A stretch of DNA of 64,000 nucleotides from GCA-020345945 sp964596985. GTDB lineage: Archaea; Thermoproteota; Bathyarchaeia; RBG-16-48-13; GCA-020345945. The notes under the pieces were generated by a model, which worked only from the letters and a program-made list of their open reading frames with translations, did not search any database and had not been told where the DNA came from. Shown one piece after another: positions 53,957-62,780 of the stretch. The translations under genes were made by a program, and so were the position numbers. The first letter of the stretch is position 1. Every line of letters starts with the position of its first letter. Location: NCBI GenBank assembly GCA_964596985.1, contig CAZQWG010000008.1:47800-111799 (forward strand). Direction: 5' to 3'.

Positions 53957-54265
53957 CTAAGCGATTAACCGACCCATCAGAACAAGGATCGTACCTAATA
54001 ACGCAAGGATCAATCCTACCAGGCCCCAGGACAAGGCCGGGTCTAGAATCGTAGAGAGTCCCCGTGCGATTGACACAGAGATAAACGCAACCGCCATCAT
54101 GAACAAGAACAGGCCGGTAATAGTATACGCAATCCTTCTTGAAGCCTTCTTCACCCTTCTCCTAACTCTTCGTTCTACCTCATCCGAGATTTTTCCCAAA
54201 GAGAGGTTACTAGCCCCCTCGATTATCCTGTCGAGGGTACTCACCTCGTCGGTCTCCTCCGTCAT
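53957..54265 (-). CDS. small two-helix membrane protein (YqjE/holin-X-like)
   Basis: 102 residues. A charged helical N-terminus (EVERRVRRRVKKASRR) precedes two membrane helices (AYTITGLFLFMMAVAFISVS and WGLVGLILALLGTILVLMG). Size and plan resemble YqjE/DUF1469 proteins. Its start overlaps the end of the DUF883-like gene by 4 bases, the same order as yqjD-yqjE in bacteria. Confidence 0.55.
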   Translation of the reverse strand: MTEETDEVSTLDRIIEGASNLSLGKISDEVERRVRRRVKKASRRIAYTITGLFLFMMAVAFISVSIARGLSTILDPALSWGLVGLILALLGTILVLMGRLIA

Positions 54266-54573
54266 TCATCCTTGCCTGCCCTAGTTCCAACGAGAACCCC
54301 TACAAGAAGTCCGGCTAGAAAAACGGTCCCAATTGCCTCCAGGGGATGTTCCCGTGTTGATTTCTCGGCATCCTTGGCGAGAGTCTCAAGCCTTCCCTCG
54401 ATCTCCTCAAGAGACTTTTCGACATCAATCTTCTCGGAGAGCGCATCGATCCTTTCTCGGATCCGCTTCACCGACTCCTTGATCTTTGTGCGTCGTTTCT
54501 TGGCCCGTGAACGCCGTCTCCTCACCGGGGCTTCTTCAGCTACCTCTTCTCCTGAAGTCTCCGCTTCACTCAT
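54262..54573 (-). CDS. small membrane-anchored coiled-coil protein (DUF883/YqjD-like)
   Basis: 103 residues. A very basic segment (RRRRSRAKKRRTKIKESVKR), an amphipathic coiled coil, then REHPLEAIGTVFLAGLLVGVLVG, which has the form of the C-terminal anchor of ElaB/YqjD/DUF883 proteins (EHPxxAxG...GxxxG). Bacterial members tether ribosomes to the membrane. The match is by pattern. It overlaps the next gene. A TATA-like CTTTATG at about 54608-54614 lies close upstream on the minus strand. Confidence 0.55.
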   Translation of the reverse strand: MSEAETSGEEVAEEAPVRRRRSRAKKRRTKIKESVKRIRERIDALSEKIDVEKSLEEIEGRLETLAKDAEKSTREHPLEAIGTVFLAGLLVGVLVGTRAGKDE

Positions 54574-54679
54574 AATCCGTCACAAAACTACTTTGGCGTT
54601 GCCGAGACATAAAGTCTTTTATCCTCACTTCCTTGACATTCTACTCCTCTTAATCGCCGTGAATTGCTCGATGAGTAGA

Positions 54680-54685
54680 TTTAAA
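54680..54685 (+). promoter_or_regulatory. probable TATA box of the HAD gene
   Basis: TAGATTTAAACG on the plus strand, about 90 bases before the ATG at 54771, predicting a leader of about 60 bases. Confidence 0.4.
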
Positions 54686-54770
54686 CGAAATGCACGACCG
54701 TCTCTAACTAAGGACTCCCAGCTAGTTCAAGTTTTTCAACCAACCTCGCAATGTGTAGTTGAGACTACAG

Positions 54771-55583
54771 ATGCCTAATCAGATCAAGAATCTTGAAGCA
54801 GTAATCTTCGATCTCGACGGCACTTTAATCTCCTACCCTGCAACCCCCTTTGCCGCCGACGAGAATCGCCGCATACAAGAGCTCACTGTCCTCCTCAAGG
54901 ATCGACTGGGAAAGAGAGGCATCTCAACGTACTGGCGTATCAGATCGAAACTTAGCAACCTGAAGGAAGTAGGCGTTCTACGACTAGTTCGTAGGCGCAC
55001 CCCCGATTTCTTGGAAGCGTTGGGCTACGGTGAAGCCACGAATCTAGGGGCCAATGTCAGAAGATATCGGGATGCCTTCCGTCGTGCAGTACTGAACGCA
55101 TATCTGAGAAGAGTAAACCTATACGACGATGTTATCCCATGCTTGGCGTCTCTCCAAGCCAACGGGTTTCGCTTGGGCCTCCTGTCGAATGGGCCTCCCT
55201 TTATCTGCGACGGGGCATTGGATCGATTCGAAATTCGCCGATTCTTCGACTCAATCGGCTTCACGTGGACCCTCAAATCCTTCAAACCCGATTCACAGAT
55301 ATTCCTTGATATGACCCGGCGACTAGGGGTCGAGGCAGAGCATACCCTCATTGTGGGGGATAGCTTGGACTGCGATGTGCAAGGAGCCAAGAATATCGGG
55401 GCATTCTCCGCGTACGTTATCAGGGAACATAATCCCCGTAGAAACCGGGGAGTATTGTCCCCTTCGCCTGATATAGTCTTGAACAGTCTAGATCAACTGC
55501 CTTCGGTCGTGGGTAGAATAACCCTCAGAACAAGGGTTTTACGTGTCCTTAACCGTGTATTGAACATCTCTAATACAGAGTGA
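54771..55583 (+). CDS. HAD-superfamily hydrolase
   Basis: 270 residues from the ATG at 54771 (a TTG four codons earlier is possible). Motif I VIFDLDGTLISY (nucleophile Asp), motif II LLSNG, motif III lysine in LKSFKPDSQIF, and motif IV IVGDSLDCDVQGAKNIG. A helical cap lies between motifs I and II, so it is subfamily I, phosphoglycolate-phosphatase-like. Substrate unknown. It is followed by the GAPDH gene, which has its own spacing and ribosome site. Confidence 0.88.
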   Translation: MPNQIKNLEAVIFDLDGTLISYPATPFAADENRRIQELTVLLKDRLGKRGISTYWRIRSKLSNLKEVGVLRLVRRRTPDFLEALGYGEATNLGANVRRYRDAFRRAVLNAYLRRVNLYDDVIPCLASLQANGFRLGLLSNGPPFICDGALDRFEIRRFFDSIGFTWTLKSFKPDSQIFLDMTRRLGVEAEHTLIVGDSLDCDVQGAKNIGAFSAYVIREHNPRRNRGVLSPSPDIVLNSLDQLPSVVGRITLRTRVLRVLNRVLNISNTE

Positions 55584-55686
55584 ACCTACTGTCCCTACCC
55601 AAGTTAGTGATCCCTCATCCTATGTGTGCAGAAGGTAAATTCTTTTAGAGATGAATGGAGGAAAGTAGTTCAACGAGGGATATTGT

Positions 55687-56709
55687 ATGGTGAAAGTTGC
55701 GATAAACGGTTTTGGACGAATTGGAAGAAATTTCTTTAGGGCCGCTATGGCCGACGCTGATTTTACCAGGGACTTCGAAATAGTAGCAATCAATGACCTT
55801 GCAGACGCCAAGATGTGCGCCCATCTACTGAAATACGATTCTGTCTTCGGCGTATCTTCCATGGACATCTCCCTTAAGGATGGTGCCATGATCGTCGACG
55901 GAAAAGAAGTCAAGATGATCTCTGAGCGAGATCCAACGAAACTCCCCTGGAAGGCGTTGGGGGTCGAGGTAGTAGTAGAGGCGACAGGAGTATTTCGTGA
56001 CCGTGAAGGAGCCAGTAAGCATCTATCTGCTGGGGCAAAAAAGGTGATAATTACAGCACCCGCTACAGACCCCGATGTGACGATCGTCATGGGAGTCAAC
56101 CATGAGAACTACGACCCTAAGAAGCATAATATAATCTCGAATGCCTCATGCACAACAAACTCGCTCGCTCCTGTGGTGAAGGTTCTGAACGAATCCTTCG
56201 GAATCGAACAAGGTTTCATGACGACGGTCCACGCCTATACAAACGACCAGAGAACCCTCGACTTTGTTCACAAAGACATGAGGCGGGCACGGGCTGCAGC
56301 TGTCTCTATCATTCCCACCACGACCGGGGCCGCAAGGGCGGTTGGAATCGTTCTTCCTGAACTCAACGGAAAGCTGGACGGGATGGCCTTACGGGTTCCA
56401 GTCCCTGACGGATCCATCACGGATATGAGCCTCATCCTCAAGAAGGAGGTCACGGCTGACGAGGTCAATTCTGCTCTGAAAGCGGCTTCGAAGGGAAAGC
56501 TCAAGGGGATACTCGGCTACACCGAAGATCCGATAGTATCTAGAGATATCATTGGAAACCCCCATTCCGGAATCGTAGACAGCCTCAGCACTAAAGTCAT
56601 AGGGGATAAAGGGAAACTTGTCAAGGTCCTGAGCTGGTACGACAACGAGTGGGGATTCTCCTGCCGTTTGGTTGATCTTCTTAAGCACATCCACTCCAAG
56701 ATGGTATAA
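55687..56709 (+). CDS. gap: glyceraldehyde-3-phosphate dehydrogenase, bacterial type
   Basis: 340 residues of the classical phosphorylating type, not the distant archaeal type II enzyme. VAINGFGRIGRNFFRA binds NAD; AINDLADAKMCAHLLKYDSV has Asp after Asn, which favours NAD; the catalytic Cys155 is in SNASCTTNSLAPV; the base His in TVHAYTNDQ; and WYDNEWGFSCRLVDLL is at the C-terminus. GAGGG precedes the ATG by seven bases. It is beside archaeal-type phosphoglycerate kinase, the next step in glycolysis. This GAPDH type suggests past transfer from bacteria. Confidence 0.96.
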   Translation: MVKVAINGFGRIGRNFFRAAMADADFTRDFEIVAINDLADAKMCAHLLKYDSVFGVSSMDISLKDGAMIVDGKEVKMISERDPTKLPWKALGVEVVVEATGVFRDREGASKHLSAGAKKVIITAPATDPDVTIVMGVNHENYDPKKHNIISNASCTTNSLAPVVKVLNESFGIEQGFMTTVHAYTNDQRTLDFVHKDMRRARAAAVSIIPTTTGAARAVGIVLPELNGKLDGMALRVPVPDGSITDMSLILKKEVTADEVNSALKAASKGKLKGILGYTEDPIVSRDIIGNPHSGIVDSLSTKVIGDKGKLVKVLSWYDNEWGFSCRLVDLLKHIHSKMV

Positions 56710-56770
56710 GAAGAGAATATATCTCCCCTCCCCCTTTCTTTTATTGGGATAGGAAGCTTATGGTGATTCT

Positions 56771-58018
56771 TTGAGCGGGAAAGAATTTGGTTTACTAACC
56801 CTCGACGACCTCGAATTAAAGGGAAAGACCGTTCTGGTCAGGGCAGAATTCAACGCGCCATTGGACTTAGAAACTAAGAAGATCACGGATGACACGAGGA
56901 TAAGGGCCAGTGCAAAGACCGTAGAGGCAATCCTTGACAAAGGAGGAAAAGTGGTCGTACTCGCACACCAGGGACGGCTTGGCGATCCCGATTTCATACC
57001 CTTGAAGCAACACTCCGAAATCCTGGGCAAGATTCTCGGAAAACCTGTGAAGTACGTTGACGAGATATACGGCAGTAAAGCGCAGGAGGCTATAAGCAAT
57101 CTGGCTGACGGCGAGGTTCTCGTCCTAGAGAATGTGAGAGGATTCAAGAACGAAACAAAGGATCTTACACCCGAGGAACACTCGAGGTCCGAACTAGTTC
57201 AGAATCTCTCTCCTCTCGTCGACGTCTTTGTCCACGACGCCTTCGGTGCCGCACATAGATCTCAAGCCTCCTTGGTCGGCTTCACACCGCTACTTCCCTC
57301 GGTAGCAGGTCTGACGATGGCAAGAGAGCTGACGAATCTATCCCGGGTAGCATCAGGTGCGGAGAAACCGTGCACATACGTACTAGGCGGGGCAAAGCCT
57401 CCAGACTCGATAGCTATCGGAAGATACGTCCTAGATAACGGGATTGCTGACAAGATCCTGGTCGGAGGCTTACTCACCGTCTTGTTCTGGATGGCTCAAG
57501 GATGCGATCTGAGCGGTCCAAACGAGGATTTCTTGAAGGAGAAAGGCTATCTCGATCTGCTACCCGAGGTCAAGGAACTCCTTGCCAACCACAAAGAGAG
57601 AATAGGTATGCCTGTCGATGCGGCCGTCGATGCCGAAGGCAAGAGGAAAGAGATCACCCCTGACGAGCTGCCAACGAAACACTTGATCTTCGATATCGGA
57701 TCAATAACCGCGGAGAAGTACGCTGAGGCTGTCAAGACCTCAAAGACTGTGGTATTGAATGGCCCCCTCGGCGTTTACGAAAGAGACCCGTTCATCAAAG
57801 GTACCGAGAAGGTCTTCACCGCTACAGTCGAGTCAGGAGCGTTCTCTCTAGTAGGAGGCGGACATACGATCGCGGCTATGGAGAGGCTTGGACTGAAAGA
57901 GAAGGCGTCGTACGTGAGCACCGGCGGGAAAGTTCTGCTGGACTTCCTGATGGGCAAGAGCCTCCCCGGCGTAGAGGCGTTGAAGAAGTCTGCCAAAGAA
58001 TTTGGGGCGAAGAAGTAG
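56771..58018 (+). CDS. pgk: phosphoglycerate kinase (archaeal type)
   Basis: 415 residues. N-terminal LKGKTVLVRAEFNAPLD, VVLAHQGRLGDPDF, VHDAFGAAHRSQASLVGF, the YVLGGAKPPDSIAIGRYVL block, VVLNGPLGVYE and C-terminal LVGGGHTIAAMERL fit the family; the form VLAHQGRLG and length are archaeal. It interconverts 1,3-bisphosphoglycerate and 3-phosphoglycerate with ATP. TTG start at 56771, 61 bases after gap, with a T-rich TTTCTTTTATTG element between. TTTTT follows the stop at 58027. Confidence 0.94.
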   Translation: MSGKEFGLLTLDDLELKGKTVLVRAEFNAPLDLETKKITDDTRIRASAKTVEAILDKGGKVVVLAHQGRLGDPDFIPLKQHSEILGKILGKPVKYVDEIYGSKAQEAISNLADGEVLVLENVRGFKNETKDLTPEEHSRSELVQNLSPLVDVFVHDAFGAAHRSQASLVGFTPLLPSVAGLTMARELTNLSRVASGAEKPCTYVLGGAKPPDSIAIGRYVLDNGIADKILVGGLLTVLFWMAQGCDLSGPNEDFLKEKGYLDLLPEVKELLANHKERIGMPVDAAVDAEGKRKEITPDELPTKHLIFDIGSITAEKYAEAVKTSKTVVLNGPLGVYERDPFIKGTEKVFTATVESGAFSLVGGGHTIAAMERLGLKEKASYVSTGGKVLLDFLMGKSLPGVEALKKSAKEFGAKK

Positions 58019-58026
58019 CCCCACCA

Positions 58027-58031
58027 TTTTT
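58027..58031 (+). terminator. oligo-T after pgk
   Basis: Five T residues 9 bases beyond the pgk stop; a weak archaeal terminator candidate. Confidence 0.3.
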
Positions 58032-58130
58032 CTGAACTACGGGCAGTCCTACACCTACACGTATTCTGAAACTCTCGGCGGAAAGAAGCCATAGGAAGAC
58101 TTATTTCTGTCTCCGCTTGTAGAAGGCGGA

Positions 58131-58736
58131 ATGTCCAAACAAAGATCAGATATGCTCAAATTCTCATGGGTGAGGTCCTCCATACTCCTAGGGATATCCG
58201 TAGTAGTTGTCTGTTTGATCTCACTCTTACTCTTCAAAGCTCTCGATCTTGGAAGCACCGAATGGTTCCTTGACACAAGAACCATTGTCGCAAGATACGG
58301 TATGGTGGGTATCTTCTTCGCAACCTTCTTGGCTGGAACCCTTGTACCCTTGGGGAGCCCTGCTCTAGTCGCGGTAATAGCCCTTTATGGTATGCCAAAG
58401 ATACCGCTCATCTTAGTGTCTACAACCGGGTTCACACTCGGAATGATGACCAACTACGGTCTAGCCTATTACCTAGGGAGACCATTCGTTCTCGAGAGGA
58501 TTACTCCTGAAAGACTCCGGGAAATCTCGCATCTGTGGGACCGGTGGGGTTGGCCCCTCTATACCGTATTCGGGGTCATCCCAGTTCTGCCGGTAGAGCT
58601 GCTGTCACTCGTCTGCGGGCTGCTCAAGATGCGGCTAAGTATCTTTCTGGCTCTGACCTTCATCACTCGACTCGTTACCTTCACGATTCTGGCCTATCTC
58701 GGAGAACAAGCAGGCATGTGGGCCGGGATCCTCTGA
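58131..58736 (+). CDS. DedA/VTT-domain membrane protein
   Basis: 201 residues with four to five membrane segments. The VTT signature is visible as GTLVPLGSPALVAVIALYG, FTLGMMTNYGLAYYLGRPFV and GVIPVLPVELLSLVCGLLKM. Relatives act in lipid scrambling or transport; direction and lipid unknown. It stands between pgk and an MFS transporter, all on the same strand. Confidence 0.82.
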   Translation: MSKQRSDMLKFSWVRSSILLGISVVVVCLISLLLFKALDLGSTEWFLDTRTIVARYGMVGIFFATFLAGTLVPLGSPALVAVIALYGMPKIPLILVSTTGFTLGMMTNYGLAYYLGRPFVLERITPERLREISHLWDRWGWPLYTVFGVIPVLPVELLSLVCGLLKMRLSIFLALTFITRLVTFTILAYLGEQAGMWAGIL

Positions 58737-58829
58737 CGCCTTTGGAGAATCCCTGGCTCTGTTGAATCTCAAGACATTCGAAGTATCCAGTAGCAAGAAC
58801 AAGTTCGGCTCGCTCATTGGGGGGTAACG

Positions 58830-60071
58830 TTGGGTCAGAATTCTGAGCAACAACGGTCTAATCGCCGAATCTTCCTTCTACGCGCCGGTCTCTCCGCCTT
58901 CGGAGACAGCATGATGGCACCTTATGTCGGGATCTACGCGGTTCAGATGGGGGCAAACCCCGCCGACATGGGTTGGCTACGATCCTTGCAGAACCTATCA
59001 GGCAACACTATGCAGCTTGCCTGGGGCATGGCGATGGACCGAATAGGGAGACCTGTCCTTTTCCTTCTTCTCGGCAGTCTTATCGGGGGTATCCTCTGGT
59101 TCCCTTTGTTGTTCGTCTCAACCCCCCAAGAGATAATCGTCATCACGGTCGTACAAGGGCTCTTCATGTCAATGGCTGTCCCGTCATCCCTTACGGTGAA
59201 CGACACCCTTGTACCAAAATCTAAACGGAGTCAAGGTGTCGCGGAATTCCATTCGGTATGGATGATCGGTACTATTCCTGCAACACTGCTCGCGGGGTAC
59301 CTAATGTCGCAGACCCGAGGCAGCCTCAAAGCGATGTACTTCCTGCCTATCGTCATTGCCGGAGTCTTTCGTGGAGGCTCCTCCCTTTTACTCTGGTTCA
59401 TGATGAGGAGAGAGAAACGTGAAGCTGAGAGGTCAGTCGGAGGTCTCTTTGACAATGTAGGGGTAATCCTCCAAAACCCGGGTCTCAGGGGATTGTATCT
59501 GATCAGCTTCTTTCAAGGTTTCTTCATGTCCTTTGCTTGGCCGCTCTTCCCGATCGCGAACGTCATCATCACAAAGAACGATATGTTTCTCATCGCGATG
59601 CTATCCACCGTCAACAATATTGTCTCTTTGTTGACCCGACCTTATCTCGGTCGGCTGGCTGACAGATTCGGGAAAAAGCCGATAATCATGCTGGGAAGGA
59701 TTGGAATAGCGCTCGTACCCCTATCCTACGCGCTCGCAACCGAACCGTGGCACTTGATTGTTGCAAACCTGTTCATAGGGATCTTCATGGTGGCAGACAG
59801 TGTAACTCAAGCCTATATAATGGAGAATACTAAACCGGGGTCGATTGCCACGTCTCTTGCTCTCTACAGCATGGTGTACGGTGTTGCCACTTTTCTAGGG
59901 TCACTTGCGGGCGGGCATCTAGTAAACGAGCTTCTCATTCTAGGATTCGAACAAACTCGCGCGCTAGTCGTTGGATTCCTTTTCGCGGCCGGAGGAAGAG
60001 TCGTAACCGGTATCGCGCATGGGAGGTTGAAAGAGGAGCCGAAACCAGCCTCTTCGAGACTTCTTAAATGA
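58830..60071 (+). CDS. major facilitator superfamily transporter
   Basis: 413 residues with about twelve membrane helices. The MFS loop signature appears as AMDRIGRPVLF after helix 2 and GRLADRFGKKPI after helix 8. Substrate not recognisable; drug-efflux-type DHA1 is a fair guess by length. Start is TTG at 58830. Confidence 0.88.
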   Translation: MGQNSEQQRSNRRIFLLRAGLSAFGDSMMAPYVGIYAVQMGANPADMGWLRSLQNLSGNTMQLAWGMAMDRIGRPVLFLLLGSLIGGILWFPLLFVSTPQEIIVITVVQGLFMSMAVPSSLTVNDTLVPKSKRSQGVAEFHSVWMIGTIPATLLAGYLMSQTRGSLKAMYFLPIVIAGVFRGGSSLLLWFMMRREKREAERSVGGLFDNVGVILQNPGLRGLYLISFFQGFFMSFAWPLFPIANVIITKNDMFLIAMLSTVNNIVSLLTRPYLGRLADRFGKKPIIMLGRIGIALVPLSYALATEPWHLIVANLFIGIFMVADSVTQAYIMENTKPGSIATSLALYSMVYGVATFLGSLAGGHLVNELLILGFEQTRALVVGFLFAAGGRVVTGIAHGRLKEEPKPASSRLLK

Positions 60072-60213
60072 CAAATCTCAGCTTTGCTATATCGCGGTCA
60101 TACGTTACGGCGATACTGATTGCACACGATAATGAAAGCAGTCAACGCGCTCGCCATACATCAGTACGCAGTAAACTGAAAGTGCTATTAAGGACGGGCA
60201 CAGCACACGTCTC

Positions 60214-60222
60214 TATTTTAAG
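60214..60222 (+). promoter_or_regulatory. TATA box of the coiled-coil gene
   Basis: TATTTTAAG lies about 34 bases before the TTG at 60252. Confidence 0.45.
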
Positions 60223-60251
60223 ACACGCGGGAATAGGAGTTCGGTGTTGGC

Positions 60252-60694
60252 TTGAGGGAGACTATCCGTGTTGGAAAGGATGAATGGGAATCCCTTCTCA
60301 AAGACGCTGAAAAGATGGTACACAGACATTCAGTTCTTCTCAAGAAAGTAAACGAGCTTGAAGAGTCGAATACGGATCTACGGCAAAAATTGAAGGAAAC
60401 CTCAGAACAACTCCGAAAGGCAGAAGAAGAAAAACACGCCGCAAGAATCAAGATTGAGAGATTGGAGAGCGACGCAGAAAAAGGGTTGAGCTTCAGTCCC
60501 AGCTTGACTATCTTATAGGAACCGAGCTCTCCGGTACGAAAACGAATAAAGAACCCGAAGAAGTACCGGTGAGAATTACACAGAATACCCTAACCCCGTC
60601 CCTCAAAGACTCGAAGGCGATGAAAAAGCCGACGACTCTCGGAGACATCCTCAGAGAAAGGCATGAGATATCGAGTAGAATACTTGAAGAGTAA
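60252..60694 (+). pseudogene. coiled-coil protein gene with a -1 frame break at an A run
   Basis: From the TTG at 60252 the first frame codes for a charged coiled coil (VNELEESNTDLRQKLKETS, RIKIERLESDAEKG) and soon stops at 60518. Shifted back by one base at the run of five A near 60477-60481, the sequence continues without a stop as ELQSQLDYLIGTELSGT through ITQNTLTPSLKDSK and TLGDILRERHEISSRILEE to the TAA at 60692, 144 more bases of open and protein-like frame. Together this would be about 147 residues. Either a real frame mutation, a sequencing indel, or a programmed -1 shift (AAA slipping on AAAAA). Family unknown. Confidence 0.6.
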
Positions 60695-61033
60695 ATTCAT
60701 GTCGCGACACAGTACACGCACCGCTAGGATAGTTCTATCGATCTCATGCAGACAGCGTGAACCTGAGTGGAGAGCCTCTACTAACTAGCATGCGTGACTC
60801 TAATTTTCCAACTTAAAATCCGATACTGAACTGGCATGCGCCCCATATCAGTACTAGGCTCGGTGCTACATGCAGTTCGAAGCTGGTCTAGTCAGCGGTA
60901 CTGTACAGCTCACCGGGTCAGATTGCAGGTGAATTCAGCCACACTCAGCCAAATAATCCCTTTCAGGCATCTAGAAGCCGAAAGAACCTATACTGGAACT
61001 CCCCCATTGAATAGTGCTAGAAAAAGCCGTTTA
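60695..61033. other. 340-bp gap before the convergent DUF357 gene
   Basis: No gene found on either strand. The only pattern noted is GCATGCG occurring twice (near 60789 and 60834) around an AT-rich CTTAAAATC element. Confidence 0.4.
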
Positions 61034-61288
61034 CTATGCTGTGAACAGATCCCTCAGATCATCCGGTATCCGTATTTTGTTGAAATGAAGGAGCGAATCG
61101 ACGTAGGCCCAAGATATTATGGCTGCTTCAAAGGCGTTCACGTACTCCCCCTTCTCGAAGAAAGTCCTTGAATCGCTAAGATAGGACCGCGCAAGCGTGA
61201 CTACCTTTGAGTCCTCGAGAACTTCCATCTCAGAGAATACCTTCTCCATCCTTTCTATCTCTCTCAAAGAAAGTTTACCTAGGTCCAT
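61034..61288 (-). CDS. DUF357 protein
   Basis: 84 residues of the archaeal DUF357 helical family: VVTLARSYLSDSRTFFEKGEYVNAFEAA followed by ISWAYVDSLLHF, the usual pattern of a Tyr-led helix, an ExGxYxxA helix and a final SYAxGxLDA-like helix. Function unknown, thought to be a soluble helical bundle. GAGGAA precedes the ATG at 61288. Confidence 0.8.
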   Translation of the reverse strand: MDLGKLSLREIERMEKVFSEMEVLEDSKVVTLARSYLSDSRTFFEKGEYVNAFEAAIISWAYVDSLLHFNKIRIPDDLRDLFTA

Positions 61289-61433
61289 AGGTTCCTCTTC
61301 CCGTACGTCGATATTGATTTTCCCAAGTACTCTGCATTGTGGGACTCTGCGCGCATAACACCATCGAAATGCATGACCTTTTCTCAGGAAGATTGCTGCA
61401 GCGCGCGCTTGTTGACAGACCCAGACGTCGTTA

Positions 61434-62780
61434 CTATCTTCGAATTCTCATCGCAGCTATCTCTGCAGCCAGCGCTACTGGCTCTATGGTCTCCGACAGC
61501 GATGGACAGTAACCTGTGTCGGCCTTAGCTAGCTCCCAGACGGTTACCTCTTTTTGAATACCTAGGGAGATCATGTTGATTCTCTGAGTGACCTCTTCTC
61601 CACCGACGATTTGGGCTCCCATGAGTCTCCCCATGTACGGCTCCGCGATGACTTTGATCCTTATCTCTTTTGCCCCGGGGAAATACTCCGCCCGCGTCTT
61701 TCCTGTGATACTTGCGGAGATAGTGTTGAATCCGATCCTTCCTGCTTGGTATTCTGTGAGACCGACCGAGCCGATTTCGAAATCGAATATCTTGGAAACG
61801 GCGGTGCAGACTACGCCCGGAAAAGTGGCGTAGCCTCCGCCCGCGTTCGTTCCGGCAACCTTTCCTTGTCTGACGGCGTTGGTCCCGAGCTGGATGAGGC
61901 ATGGTAGACCCGTTATCATGCTACGGGATTCCACGCAGTCCCCTGCCGCGTATATGTCATTTATACTCGTGCTCATTCTCGGATTCACTACAATGCCCCT
62001 TGTCACTCCTACTTCTATGCCGATCTCGGTTGCAAGAGATGTTGCAGGTCTTACCCCAGTAGCCATGATCACGATGTCTGCTTCTATCTCCTCGTTTGCA
62101 GTCTTGACTCCCGTAACCTCTTTGTCGCCAACTATCTCGCTGACCCTGGTACCCATCAGCATCTTGACTCCGTGATCCTCGATCTTCTTTTGTATGTAGT
62201 CCGCCATGTCCTCGTCGAATAGGCCGGGGACGACGTAAGGTGCGACTTCTATCACTGTCGTCTCAACGTTCTTCTCTACGAAAGCGTGAGCGGTCTCTAA
62301 TCCGACAAACCCTGCTCCAATAACAACCGCGGACTTAGCTCCCTTGAGCATTTCCTGAATGTTTCTCCCATCGTCCAGGGTCCTGACCGCGAAGACTCCT
62401 TTCTTGTCGTTCCCTTCTATCGGTAAAATGAACGGGTTTGCGCCGGTCGAGAGAATCAACGAGTCGTAGCTGAGAGACTCGGTCTCACTAGACTTACTCT
62501 CTATCTGAACCGTCTTCTCTTCTGGGTTGATGCCCCTCGCCTCGGTCTCCATTCGAACATCGAGTTTCATCATCTTGTAGTAGGACGGAGGGAAAACAAC
62601 AAGCTTCTCAAAGCCGGATATTTCTCCTCCTAGAACGTAAGGCAAGCCGCATCGAGAATAGGCTAAGTAGTTCTCTCTCGTCACTAACGTGATTTCGGAT
62701 TTCGGGTCTGTCTTCCGTGCAGCTGAGGCTGCGTGAACGCCCGCTGCGTTGGCACCGATAATCAGTATTTTTCTCGGCAA
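61434..62780 (-). CDS. CoA-disulfide reductase / NADH oxidase-like flavoprotein
   Basis: 448 residues. FAD site ILIIGANAAGVHAASAARK, a single redox Cys in YSRCGLPYVLGG (the CoADR/Nox signature), NAD(P) site SAVVIGAGFVGLETAHAF, and second FAD site IYAAGDCVES; the C-terminal dimerisation domain follows. Members reduce CoA or other disulfides, polysulfide, or oxygen; which one cannot be read. TTG start at 62780 with GGAG upstream. A TATA-like CTTATATCTAAATATTG lies about 50 bases upstream on the minus strand. Confidence 0.9.
   Translation of the reverse strand: MPRKILIIGANAAGVHAASAARKTDPKSEITLVTRENYLAYSRCGLPYVLGGEISGFEKLVVFPPSYYKMMKLDVRMETEARGINPEEKTVQIESKSSETESLSYDSLILSTGANPFILPIEGNDKKGVFAVRTLDDGRNIQEMLKGAKSAVVIGAGFVGLETAHAFVEKNVETTVIEVAPYVVPGLFDEDMADYIQKKIEDHGVKMLMGTRVSEIVGDKEVTGVKTANEEIEADIVIMATGVRPATSLATEIGIEVGVTRGIVVNPRMSTSINDIYAAGDCVESRSMITGLPCLIQLGTNAVRQGKVAGTNAGGGYATFPGVVCTAVSKIFDFEIGSVGLTEYQAGRIGFNTISASITGKTRAEYFPGAKEIRIKVIAEPYMGRLMGAQIVGGEEVTQRINMISLGIQKEVTVWELAKADTGYCPSLSETIEPVALAAEIAAMRIRR

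Noticed and set aside
60836..60960. Possible tRNA because of AGTTCGAAGCT.
   Set aside because: The T-stem does not pair beyond three bases and no acceptor stem can be drawn.
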